Shown here in pieces: positions 37,601 to 44,761 of a stretch of 64,000 nucleotides of DNA. The stretch comes from Flavobacterium sp. FEMGT703F (GTDB taxonomy: Bacteria; Bacteroidota; Bacteroidia; Flavobacteriales; Flavobacteriaceae): NCBI GenBank assembly GCA_002786385.1, contig PGCN01000008.1:1-64000 (forward strand), in the 5' to 3' direction. The notes beneath the pieces are model-generated. The model did not search any database. It was not told where the DNA came from and worked only from the letters and a program-made list of their open reading frames with translations. Each line of letters starts with the position of its first letter. Position 1 is the first letter of the stretch. A program made the position numbers and the translations under genes.

Positions 37601-37923
37601 AAACCCTAAAAACCGCTACCATTAACGCCGCTAACTATATAGGTGCCGGTAAAGATATCGGTTCGTTAGAAGTAGGCAAATTGGCAGATATTTTAGTTTT
37701 AGATAAGAATCCGTTAGAAGACATTCAAAACTCGAACTCGTTGCGCTATACCATTATCAACGGCCGCATGTACAATTCCGATACCATGAACGAAGAAGGC
37801 AATGAACCTAAAGCCCGCAAAAAATTCTACTGGGAAAACAGCAAATACAACGCTGCCTTCCCTTGGCACGAAGAAACCGAGAGCTTTATGGAGCATCATT
37901 GCTGTGATGCGGTTCATAATTAA
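34642..37923 (+). CDS. Secreted TolB-like propeller/amidohydrolase fusion
   Basis: The 1093-residue exported protein has a signal peptide (MKKINFLIIAFAFTFSNAQ), then PD40/WD40-like propeller blades over about residues 40-640 (repeated SPDGKT/F..). A metal-dependent amidohydrolase domain follows from about 660 (PGMVDAHAHIGAF for the metal site, later GVKVNMGAHGQL and VGKLADILVLDKNPL). This fusion is common in Bacteroidota and thought to act on peptides or cyclic amides. The C-terminus is unusual: ESFMEHHCCDAVHN, His/Cys rich. Confidence 0.9.
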   Translation: MKKINFLIIAFAFTFSNAQEKTETPKWDVAKPGETFNYKTQNFTTSEGTWMNLDVSPDGNTIVFDMLGDIYSMPVSGGKAKVLRSGIPFEIQPRFSPDGKKIAFTSDAGGGDNLWVMNADGSDAKQITKEDFRLMSNPAWMPDGNYLIGRKNFTSQRSAGAGEMWQYHISGGSGVQLTKRKNDQQDVNEPNISRDGKYLYFSEDMYPGGYFQYNKDPHNEIYVIKRYEFETGKLETITGGPGGAARPQVSPDGKKLAFIKRIGTSTVLYLHDLETGEEWPVFDKLDKDQQTAWALFGVYPNFNWMPNNEDIVIWFGGKINKINTKTLSTTNIPFTVDVAIDVADRVHFNTPISDNDFTVKMIRDAVTSPDGKTLVFRALGYLWTKALPNGTPKRLTNGTDFEAEPAFTADSKSIVYVTWNDTELGSIRKIGVDGKNPVKLTTEKAIYRTPSLSPDGKTIVYRKEDGNLDQGMAFSKKPGLYTMSSNGGKAKFIGPSGEYPLFTKDGNRIFFQTGGVFFGSLTKELKSVDLNGKDERTHIKAKYANRLVPSPDNQWIAFMHLHKAYVAPLNINGQEADLDNKTTAVPVSELSKDAGINLHWSANSQQVMWTLGDTYFVNNIKDRFTFLPGSPEKVEKPTDNGIKIGLIAKVDKPKGKLALTNARIITMNGDTVIEKGTLIVNQNRIEAVGKVGEVTIPADARVYDLSGKTVMPGMVDAHAHIGAFRYGLTTQQNWQLYANLAYGVTTSHDPSSNTESIFTLSEMVKSGNLVGPRIYSTGFILYGADGDFKAVVNNIDDARFSIKRTKAFGALSVKSYNQPRRDQRQQVLQAAREEGINVVPEGGSNFFHNMSMVIDGHTGVEHNIPITPVYKDVLTLWGKTGVGYTPTLIVNYGGLNAEYYWYQKTKVYEDKKLLQFTPRGIIDSRARFRTMAPDEEYENDHILTAKSVKALADNGVKVNMGAHGQLQGLGAHWELWSINQGGMSNLETLKTATINAANYIGAGKDIGSLEVGKLADILVLDKNPLEDIQNSNSLRYTIINGRMYNSDTMNEEGNEPKARKKFYWENSKYNAAFPWHEETESFMEHHCCDAVHN

Positions 37924-38032
37924 GGGATAAGAGATAAGGGATAAGGGATAAGAGATAAGAGATAAGAGATAAGTTTCATCACTAGTCCCTTTTCCCTTTT
38001 CCCTTTACCCTTTTCCCTTTTCCCTTTTTTAC
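37921..38032. repeat. GGGATAAGAGATAAG / CCCTTTTCCC inverted word repeats
   Basis: The gap between two convergent genes holds about seven GATAAG words followed, after a short spacer, by seven CCCTTTTCC-like words. GGGATAAG and CTTATCCC-type arms can pair and could act as a bidirectional terminator. The pattern matches 34569-34626. Confidence 0.65.
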
Positions 38033-38039
38033 ATTTTAC

Positions 38040-38582
38040 TTATTCCAACGACATCCTCTTCTTAGCCCCTTCGAGAAGCTGTTTTTCGTAGGTTAACAAC
38101 TGTTGTTGGAGCATGAGTTGGTATAACGCATTTGAATTGTTTCTTGCCAACATTTTATTGTTTTTACGGGTAATGAATTCCAATACGCTTTGATGAGCTT
38201 CGCTCTTTTCCTGTGGTCGATTTTGAAGATAGTGCAACAACTCTTGTGCTTTGACTAAGTTGGACAACTTCTTTTGCATGGCATTGATTTTTTGGGCAAC
38301 CAAAAGGAGTTGGTAATCATTCTCCAAAATCAGTCGTTTGAGTTGCTTTTCTGTTATCAACGGCTGCGTAGCTTCGTGAGGAAGAGGTTTGTTTTTAACT
38401 TCTGAATCTTTTACCTGTTTGAGCAGTTCAGCCAGCAGGAGCTTAGCCGGGTTCGGCAGGCTCCCCAATCCCAATTCAAATTTGGCCAACATACTGCGCG
38501 TAACCCCGAGTAACATGGCCAACTCTTCTTGAGTAAACCCTACTTTATCTCGGATACTGTTTTTATTTTTAGGTGTTTTCAT
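38040..38582 (-). CDS. XRE-type helix-turn-helix regulator at island edge
   Basis: The 180-residue protein has an N-terminal Cro/C1-type HTH (VGFTQEELAMLLGVTRSMLAKFE, residues 14-36) and a long helical, Gln/Lys-rich C-terminal part with coiled-coil character. Its 5' end and upstream 166 bp are duplicated at 44471-44761. A perfect inverted repeat CGATTGTA-TTT-TACAATCG lies 10 bases before its ATG and is a good candidate operator, possibly for autoregulation. It could also regulate the divergent defence genes. Part of the coding region (SLPNPAKLLLAELL) is more GC-rich than usual here. Confidence 0.82.
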   Translation of the reverse strand: MKTPKNKNSIRDKVGFTQEELAMLLGVTRSMLAKFELGLGSLPNPAKLLLAELLKQVKDSEVKNKPLPHEATQPLITEKQLKRLILENDYQLLLVAQKINAMQKKLSNLVKAQELLHYLQNRPQEKSEAHQSVLEFITRKNNKMLARNNSNALYQLMLQQQLLTYEKQLLEGAKKRMSLE

Positions 38583-38591
38583 AGTAATAAA

Positions 38592-38610
38592 CGATTGTAT
38601 TTTACAATCG
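38592..38610. promoter_or_regulatory. Inverted repeat, candidate XRE operator
   Basis: CGATTGTA-TTT-TACAATCG, perfect 8-bp arms, 10 bases before the XRE ATG. It is fully conserved in the second copy at 44605-44623. Confidence 0.55.
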
Positions 38611-38650
38611 AATAAAAACTATGCCAATGCGAACACGTTTTTCAAAATAA

Positions 38651-38681
38651 AAATCTTGTTCGCAATTACCGAACAAGATTT
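38651..38681. other. 12-bp perfect hairpin inside R
   Basis: AAATCTTGTTCG, a 7-base loop and CGAACAAGATTT. On the minus strand it is followed by TTTATTTT, so it looks like a terminator for minus-strand transcription entering from the cargo. It is unchanged in the second copy at 44664-44694. Between it and 38977 (the gajA start) the only other features are a TATATTTG box at 38832-38839 and a short possible coding remnant. Confidence 0.6.
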
Positions 38682-38976
38682 GAAAAATAAAATTCCTGTT
38701 CGGGCGTAAAATAGTTTGTTCTTGTAAAATCAAGCTAAAGGGAGTGATTGGATGAAACCGACCAAAAGACCTATAAATACGATGAACTACTGTTTTTAAA
38801 AGGTAAACGTACAAGTTTTGGGTTGGTTTGGTATATTTGGGTATAGTAAAGATTGGAAGATTATCAATTATCTATAAGTTAAAAAACTAATATACGAAAC
38901 ACTACCAAATAAGTATATAATTTAAAAATAATCTTCTAACCAAACTTGAAAACAGAAAAAAACGAAAATTGAACAA

Positions 38977-41019
38977 ATGAAAATTAAGGACATTGCCATA
39001 AAGAATTTTAGACTTTTAGAAGAAGTTAAGCTAAATATTGAAGACGATTTAACTCTAATTGTCGGCAAAAACAATACGGGAAAGACATCCCTTTTTGAAG
39101 TGACAAATATGTTCTTTAGCGAAAAGAACAATTTTAGTTTTCACGACTTTTCTCAAACCACATACTCAATATTTGAATACTGTTTCACAATCTATGAAGC
39201 ATTCATTAAAGAAAGTGACGATAAAAAAAAGGAAGAGCTAGAAACATCATTAATCTTGTCAATGCCAAATATTACTCTTGAAATTCAAATTGAATATGAC
39301 AAAGCCAAAGACAGTTTAATTAATCTTTCAGAGTTCATAAGCGACCTAGACGATTCAAAAAACATAGCAACGATAAAATTACAATACCAATCAAAAGACA
39401 GTTTAAGACTATTTGGTGCATTTCAAGCCCGAAAGGAAAAATCACAAAAACTGATTGAATGGTTAAATGAAAACATCACATCCTATTATGACATTAAATG
39501 CTATGGTGGAGATAATTTGATTGAAGAAAACTTTAAACGAAAACTCTTTTCTGTATTATATTTTGAGACCATTCAAGCATCAAGAAAACTAGACGACACA
39601 AAGGCAGATAAAAACAAGACATTGGCCGTTGGCTTTTCTGACTATTACCGGGAAATAAATAAAGACAACAACGAAGACGTTGAGAGTTTAGAAAAGCAGT
39701 TAAAAAAAACCTCTTCGGTTCTTAATGAGAAATATGAAAAAATTCTAAAAGAGTTACTAGAGAAACTTAAAGTGTTTGGTGTTGAACCCCATTTGACAAT
39801 TCCAGAAATTGTTCTTCAAGCAGGTTTTGATCCTGAAAACATTCTTAAAAATAACATAAAATATTTCTACAAGCAAGACGGTGTTCAACTCCCGGAAAAC
39901 TTTAATGGTTTAGGATATAGCAATTTAATTTATCTTGTTTTAAAAGTGGTAAGTTTCATAGAAAAATTCAAGAAGGCTGCACCTTTAAATAAATCTGAAA
40001 CACTAGTAATTTTAATTGAAGAACCTGAAGCACACTTGCATCCACAAATGCAACAAGTTTTTATTTCCCAAATAAAGCGAACATTAAAAGAAACAAAAGA
40101 AAAAGAAAATTTGTCGGTTCAAGTCATAATTAGTACTCATTCGTCACACATTGTAACGGAAGCAGGAATAGACGTTGACAGAAGCTTTGAAAGAATCAGA
40201 TATTTCTCAAAAGCTTACATTAAAGAAGAAAAACGATTCAAAGTTGAAATAAAAGATTTCAACGAGTTTAAGCATAGAGAAAGTGATAAGGAAACATTCC
40301 GCTTTCTGAAACAATATATGACGTTGCATCGTTGTGACATATTTTTTGCGGACAAACTAATTCTTGTTGAAGGACCAACCGAAAGAATTTTACTTCCATT
40401 AATAATAAATAAGTCAGCAAAAAGTCTGAACAATGAATATGTATCAATAATTGAAGTTGGCGGAGCTTACACATTAAAATTTAAAGAACTTTTGAAATTT
40501 ATCAATACAAAATGTTTGGTTATTACGGACATTGATTCAGTTGACCCAGCGGATAAGCGTAATGCTTGCTCAACAGATACAGCAAATGCAGTAACTTCAA
40601 ATTCTACATTACTAAATTGGTTGCCGCAAAAGCGGTTAATCAGCGACCTTATAGCTTGCACTGACGAAGAAAAATTTGATACTGATTTTATTCGTGTTGC
40701 TTATCAAATCAAAGAAGGTGGGTCAACTTATGTAGCTAGAAGCCTTGAAGAAGCTATAATAAACAGGAATAAAACTTTTTTTATTTCCAAATACGAAGTA
40801 GATGATGCTGAGCAATCAGTTCAAGATTCTTTTACGCTTTTGAAAGGTAAAGACCTTAATAGTAAACCTTACGATTTAGCACCAGCGTCAGGAGAAAAAA
40901 CAAATTTCACTTTTGATTTAATGACCTTTAACGAAACTGAAACAAAGTTGGAGTGGAAAGTTCCAAAGTATATTGAAGAAGGACTAGTGTGGTTGGCTAA
41001 TAATGAATTTGCAAAATAG
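38977..41019 (+). CDS. gajA: OLD-family ATPase/TOPRIM nuclease, GajA-like (Gabija)
   Basis: The 680-residue protein has an ABC-type ATPase with Walker A GKNNTGKTS (residues 30-38), Walker B LVILIEEPEAHLHPQ (about 344-357) and the His switch STHSSHI. A TOPRIM nuclease domain follows, with LILVEGPTE (about 461-469) and ITDIDSVDP (about 516-524). An adjacent UvrD-like helicase gene makes this the Gabija layout, an anti-phage system in which GajA nicks DNA when nucleotides fall. It is longer than the Bacillus GajA (about 580), so it may be a diverged OLD-helicase pair. The gene is AT-richer than the surrounding core genes. Confidence 0.85.
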   Translation: MKIKDIAIKNFRLLEEVKLNIEDDLTLIVGKNNTGKTSLFEVTNMFFSEKNNFSFHDFSQTTYSIFEYCFTIYEAFIKESDDKKKEELETSLILSMPNITLEIQIEYDKAKDSLINLSEFISDLDDSKNIATIKLQYQSKDSLRLFGAFQARKEKSQKLIEWLNENITSYYDIKCYGGDNLIEENFKRKLFSVLYFETIQASRKLDDTKADKNKTLAVGFSDYYREINKDNNEDVESLEKQLKKTSSVLNEKYEKILKELLEKLKVFGVEPHLTIPEIVLQAGFDPENILKNNIKYFYKQDGVQLPENFNGLGYSNLIYLVLKVVSFIEKFKKAAPLNKSETLVILIEEPEAHLHPQMQQVFISQIKRTLKETKEKENLSVQVIISTHSSHIVTEAGIDVDRSFERIRYFSKAYIKEEKRFKVEIKDFNEFKHRESDKETFRFLKQYMTLHRCDIFFADKLILVEGPTERILLPLIINKSAKSLNNEYVSIIEVGGAYTLKFKELLKFINTKCLVITDIDSVDPADKRNACSTDTANAVTSNSTLLNWLPQKRLISDLIACTDEEKFDTDFIRVAYQIKEGGSTYVARSLEEAIINRNKTFFISKYEVDDAEQSVQDSFTLLKGKDLNSKPYDLAPASGEKTNFTFDLMTFNETETKLEWKVPKYIEEGLVWLANNEFAK

Positions 41020-42853
41020 TATGTTAGCATTCGAACAAATTCAAAAACTTATCGAAGAAGGAAAAAGCTTTGTGTTAGAAGCAGGTGCAGGCTCTGGCAA
41101 AACATATACGTTAATACAAACATTAAATTATCTTATCCAAAATAAGGGTGAAGAATTAACAAAATCAAATCAGAAAATTGTTTGTATAACTTACACTAAC
41201 GTAGCTAAAAATGAAATTATCGATAGAATTGAACATAATGAGTTAGTTATTGTATCAACAATTCACGAATTTCTATGGGGTTCACTTAAACAGTTCCAAA
41301 AGCAACTAAAAATAGAACTCTGTAAACTAAATCAAATAAATTTTGAAAAGGATAAAGCAAAAGGAAAGGAAGATTCAAGATACATTGAAAACTTAGAAGA
41401 AAGGATTGAATTAGTCGATAAGGTTGAATACAACGATACGTCATTTAATGACTTTGAAAATGGAATAATTCAACACGACGATGTAATTGAGATTGCAAAA
41501 ATGATGTATGAAAATTATCCTCTTTTGACTGATATTGTTTCTGCAAAATATCCTTATATTTTTGTTGATGAGTATCAAGATACAGCAGAAGAAACTATTT
41601 TCTGTTTACTTGATTGCCTTTTGAAACGAAATAACGAAAAGTGTGTAATTGGTTTCTATGGGGATTCTTACCAAAAAATATACAACTATGGAGTCGGAAA
41701 TTTAGAAAAGTATTATGCTTCGGATGGTGGATTATTGGAGTTAATAAAGAAAGAAGAAAATTATCGTTCATCTCAGTCTGTTGTTAAATTACTAAACAAT
41801 TTCAGAAGTAATATTCAGCAAAAACCACAGAAAGAAATACAAGGTAGTGCAAAGTTTATTTATTGGGCTAATCATCCGGTAAAACAAGCAAAACAAAAGG
41901 TTAAAGATTTTAATGAAGAGAATGCTCCATTAAAAAATCAATTTTATAACCAAGTAATTCAAAAATTATCACAAAAGGGATGGGTATTTGATGGAAAAAC
42001 TAACTCTAAAATTTTAGTTCTTGCAAATAGTCGTGTAGCTAATAGAGCTGGATTTGGAAATATCTTTAAATTATTTTCAAATAGATTTCCAACAAGTGTA
42101 AAAGAAAGATTACTTGATAGAAACCACCCTTTAATTACTTATTTTGTTGGTTCTATCGACAAAAAAACTTCTCAAGAAAGAAAAACGGGGATAGAGCATT
42201 TAACTGACTTTTGGAATGAAGGAAATCAAAATGAAGTAATCAGATTTATAAGAAAAAATGGTTCTATTTTCAATGATGAATTTAAGCACAGCCATAAAAA
42301 ACAAGTTGCTGAGTTGCTTGAAACACTAACCACAAATAGGAAAGATTGGAAAATTAAAGACGTTTACGAATTTGCTTCCAAAAATGGTCTTGTCTCAAAT
42401 CGAAAGATTCTTGAATTTATTGAGAGACTATCTATTGACCCCAATAAACTGAATGACGAAGAAAAAGAAAGGCAGAAAAAAGACAAAACTCTATTTGACT
42501 CTTTCATGGATTTGTCATACTCAGAACTTTTAACCTTTTGGAAGCACGTCCAAAACAATACAGTTTTTTCAACTAAACACGGCACTAAGGGTGACGAGTT
42601 TGAAAATGTCCTAACAGTAATTGACGACACAGAGTGGGTTCAAGAATATAACTTCAAAAATTTCTTTAATGACACAGAGGAAAAACTCGAAAGAAAATTG
42701 AGAACAAGAAACTTGTTTTATGTTGAATGTTCAAGAGCAATAGACAACTTAACGGTTTTATGTTTATCCGAACTTGACTGGATAGCACTAACAAACATTA
42801 AAACTTGGTTTGGTAATGACAACGTTATCGACATAGAAGAATATTTAAAATAA
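41003..42853 (+). CDS. gajB: UvrD-like helicase, GajB-like (Gabija)
   Basis: The 616-residue SF1 helicase has Walker A EAGAGSGKT (about 26-34), motif Ia CITYTNVAKNEI, motif II FVDEYQDT (about 187-194), GFYGDSYQKIYNYG, EENYRSSQS, KHGTKGDEFENVLTV and a motif VI variant LFYVECSRAIDNL. The start at 41003 overlaps gajA by 17 bp; ATG 41021 (MLAFEQIQK), 1 bp after the gajA stop, is an equal alternative. Tight coupling to an OLD nuclease fits Gabija, where GajB works with GajA. It is longer than the typical GajB (about 490). Confidence 0.85.
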   Translation: MNLQNSMLAFEQIQKLIEEGKSFVLEAGAGSGKTYTLIQTLNYLIQNKGEELTKSNQKIVCITYTNVAKNEIIDRIEHNELVIVSTIHEFLWGSLKQFQKQLKIELCKLNQINFEKDKAKGKEDSRYIENLEERIELVDKVEYNDTSFNDFENGIIQHDDVIEIAKMMYENYPLLTDIVSAKYPYIFVDEYQDTAEETIFCLLDCLLKRNNEKCVIGFYGDSYQKIYNYGVGNLEKYYASDGGLLELIKKEENYRSSQSVVKLLNNFRSNIQQKPQKEIQGSAKFIYWANHPVKQAKQKVKDFNEENAPLKNQFYNQVIQKLSQKGWVFDGKTNSKILVLANSRVANRAGFGNIFKLFSNRFPTSVKERLLDRNHPLITYFVGSIDKKTSQERKTGIEHLTDFWNEGNQNEVIRFIRKNGSIFNDEFKHSHKKQVAELLETLTTNRKDWKIKDVYEFASKNGLVSNRKILEFIERLSIDPNKLNDEEKERQKKDKTLFDSFMDLSYSELLTFWKHVQNNTVFSTKHGTKGDEFENVLTVIDDTEWVQEYNFKNFFNDTEEKLERKLRTRNLFYVECSRAIDNLTVLCLSELDWIALTNIKTWFGNDNVIDIEEYLK

Positions 42854-43007
42854 GAGCAACAGCAAAGATTTATAACACCCAACTGTGTGGTTTTATTATC
42901 CGTGCTACAGCCCCGTTAGTGTGCAAATCCGCGCTATCGGGTAAACAGCAAATACAACTCCGCCTTACCATGTTATTTGGTGGAGAGAAAATGAAAAAAA
43001 TTAAGTT
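42854..43007. other. Structured spacer after gajB with CCCCGTTAGTGTGC motif
   Basis: The 154 bp hold ACACCCAAC near the left end and GTTATTTGGTGG near the right end, which are roughly complementary outer arms. An inner imperfect hairpin lies between them (CCCGTTAG..CTATCGGG, 42912-42941). The inner part is related to the motif found at 44294, 44443 and 46052. The overall shape recalls attC-like cassette ends, but the core triplets are not canonical. Confidence 0.45.
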
Positions 43008-44279
43008 ATGGAATTAAAAGAATTTAGAGCTTTTGTCAATCAAAGTGAACTAAGAGACAAATTAAATGAATTAGAATTATCTATTAGTTATCCTTACTTA
43101 AACTATAATATTTCATTTAAAGGAATACAATCAATATTTAAATTTGTTCAAAATCAAATTATTGGATGGAATAATCTTAAAAGCCTTCCTGCTGAATTTA
43201 ATAGTTCAAAACTACATTTTGAACACTTAAGATCAAAGCTAATTGAATTAGTAAATAATTCTTCAAATAGTAGAATAAATCAGTTTACTAATCAGTGGAA
43301 CGAAGTTTCAAATAATTTAAAATCATCAATTTCTACTAATAACCATAGACATAATGTTTTTCTTTTCGATTGTCCTGAAACTGATTTTATTTTAAAACTA
43401 AATGACAACAAGCCAAACTCTACTGGTGGTGCACTAGATTATATTTTAAAAAGACCATTGAATAATTTTAATGACAAGGATTATTTAATCGGTGTATTGG
43501 CCGCTTATGAATTTAATAATCAATCGGGCAGTGAATTAGTGCAAAGAAGACAGAATGAAAAAAAGAGTATATCGCTAATAAGAAATAAATTTGAAGAACA
43601 ACTTGTCGAGGCTGAACAGCATTTAAACAATTATATTTCTGACACAAAAAATAATTTAATTAATCACTTTGAAACTGTTGATAATCTCAAAAATGAGAAA
43701 GATAAGGCCTTTGTTGAATGGTTTAACAAAACAGAGAAAGAATTCGATAGTTTTTATAAAACAGCAAAAAAAACAGTAATTAATAATGAAGAGCTATATC
43801 GTGTAAAACTGAGATTGGAAGCCCCAGCTGATTATTGGAAAAAAAGAGCTGCAAAACTTCTTGATGAAAGCAATGAATATATGGATTGGCTTATTAGAAT
43901 ATCTTTATTTGGCGGTATGATACTATTCGTAGTATTGTTATCATTAGGAAACAGTTTTTACGATAATATTTTTAGTGACCATATAAAGGGCATAAAATGG
44001 TCGTTAATTTTAATTACTATTATATCATTATTTGTATTTATAATTAGAATTTTAGCAAAACTTTATATGAGTACTTTGCATTTATCAAGAGATGCAGAAG
44101 AAAGAGAGCAATTAACCCATTTTTATTTAGCTTTAACAAAAGACACTACAATAAAAGATGAAGAAAGACAACTAATATTACAATCTCTATTTAGTAGAGC
44201 TGATACAGGCTTATTAAAAGAAGATTCGTCTCCTACAATGCCGACAAGTATTATCGAAAAGTTTGGAGGTAATAGATAA
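43008..44279 (+). CDS. DUF6161-like membrane protein in defence island
   Basis: The 423-residue protein has a long helical and coiled-coil N-terminal part and two membrane helices (about residues 296-314 and 333-352). A conserved C-terminal motif follows: YMSTLHLSRDAEEREQLTHF, then TIKDEERQLILQSLFSRADTGLLKEDSSPTMP. From memory this is the signature of DUF6161, of unknown function. Its position after a Gabija-like pair suggests a defence role, perhaps membrane-associated; that is an inference. Codon use is AT-rich like gajAB. Confidence 0.75.
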   Translation: MELKEFRAFVNQSELRDKLNELELSISYPYLNYNISFKGIQSIFKFVQNQIIGWNNLKSLPAEFNSSKLHFEHLRSKLIELVNNSSNSRINQFTNQWNEVSNNLKSSISTNNHRHNVFLFDCPETDFILKLNDNKPNSTGGALDYILKRPLNNFNDKDYLIGVLAAYEFNNQSGSELVQRRQNEKKSISLIRNKFEEQLVEAEQHLNNYISDTKNNLINHFETVDNLKNEKDKAFVEWFNKTEKEFDSFYKTAKKTVINNEELYRVKLRLEAPADYWKKRAAKLLDESNEYMDWLIRISLFGGMILFVVLLSLGNSFYDNIFSDHIKGIKWSLILITIISLFVFIIRILAKLYMSTLHLSRDAEEREQLTHFYLALTKDTTIKDEERQLILQSLFSRADTGLLKEDSSPTMPTSIIEKFGGNR

Positions 44280-44340
44280 TTTAATAAATAATACCCCGCT
44301 CGTGAGCGAATCCTTTCGCGTTCGACAACCACAAATAACA

Positions 44341-44370
44341 AAAAAAAGGAGGTCATTTGACCTCCTTTTT
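44341..44370. terminator. Duplicated katG-type terminator
   Basis: AAAGGAGGTCA-TT-TGACCTCCTTT with flanking A/T runs. It is a copy of 46094-46124 and may now end the gajAB/DUF6161 transcript. Confidence 0.85.
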
Positions 44371-44392
44371 CATTACATAACTTTAATCCATA

Positions 44393-44443
44393 TTATGCTA
44401 AATCATAACGGTCGGCATTCATCACTTTGGTCCAAGCCGCTAC
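44393..44443 (-). pseudogene. katG C-terminal remnant
   Basis: On the minus strand it reads [20 protein letters not shown], compared with ..[15 protein letters not shown] in the intact katG. Only the last 16 codons are present, so it is a non-functional remnant made by the duplication. Confidence 0.9.
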
Positions 44444-44463
44444 CCCGCTCGTGCGCGAATCCT

Positions 44464-44595
44464 TTAGCACAGGCTACCCAATCCCAATTCAAATTTGGCC
44501 AACATACTGCGCGTAACCCCTAACAACATGGCCAACTCTTCTTGGGTAAACCCTACGCTATCTCTGATACTGTTTTTATTTTTAGGTGTTTTCAT
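44464..44595 (-). pseudogene. Truncated second copy of the XRE regulator
   Basis: The ATG at 44595 begins a frame of 43 codons. It matches the first 42 residues of the intact regulator except Lys13 to Ser, then ends ..GSLC-stop where it fuses to the motif at 44443-44465. Most of the eight substitutions are silent. The HTH core is present but the helical C-terminus is lost, so it is probably inactive as a repressor, though a short DNA-binding peptide is possible. Confidence 0.85.
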
Positions 44596-44761
44596 AGTGC
44601 TAAACGATTGTATTTTACAATCGAATAAAAACTATGCCAATGCGAACACGTTTTTCAAAATAAAAATCTTGTTCGCAATTACCGAACAAGATTTGAAAAA
44701 TAAAATTCCTGTTCGGGCGTAAAATAGTTTGTTCTTGTAAAAGCAAGCTAAAGGAAGTGAT
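44471..44761. repeat. Direct repeat R' (second copy of XRE 5' end and upstream)
   Basis: It aligns gap-free to 38458-38748. Both inverted repeats are kept and 142 bp are identical. It marks the left edge of the Abi cargo. Confidence 0.95.

Larger units (their letters stand above)
38458..38748. repeat. Direct repeat R (XRE 5' end plus upstream region)
   Basis: The 291 bp align without gaps to 44471-44761 (constant offset of 6013). The coding 125 bp have 8 differences and the upstream 166 bp only 4. Bases 38588-38729 (142 bp) are identical in both copies. R marks the left edge of the first defence cargo. Confidence 0.95.
44292..44443. repeat. Repeat K: copy of katG 3' end with terminator
   Basis: This segment aligns to K' (46049-46197) across the CCCCGCTCGTG motif, CGCGTTCGACAACCACAAATA, the GGAGGTCA..TGACCTCC terminator and the last codons of katG. 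It has several substitutions and small indels. It marks the right end of the first cargo. Confidence 0.92.

Noticed and set aside
38602..38814. Minus-strand 70-codon frame upstream of XRE
   Set aside because: It runs through the two inverted repeats and the 142-bp conserved block and has no protein-like features; the block is better seen as regulatory DNA.
44495..44722. Plus-strand frame across R'
   Set aside because: It is antisense to the truncated XRE copy and continues through the hairpins; composition is not coding-like.
38458..44761. R and R' as terminal repeats of a transposon
   Set aside because: They are direct copies of a chromosomal gene start and its upstream region, with no transposase, no terminal inverted repeats and no target duplication seen.
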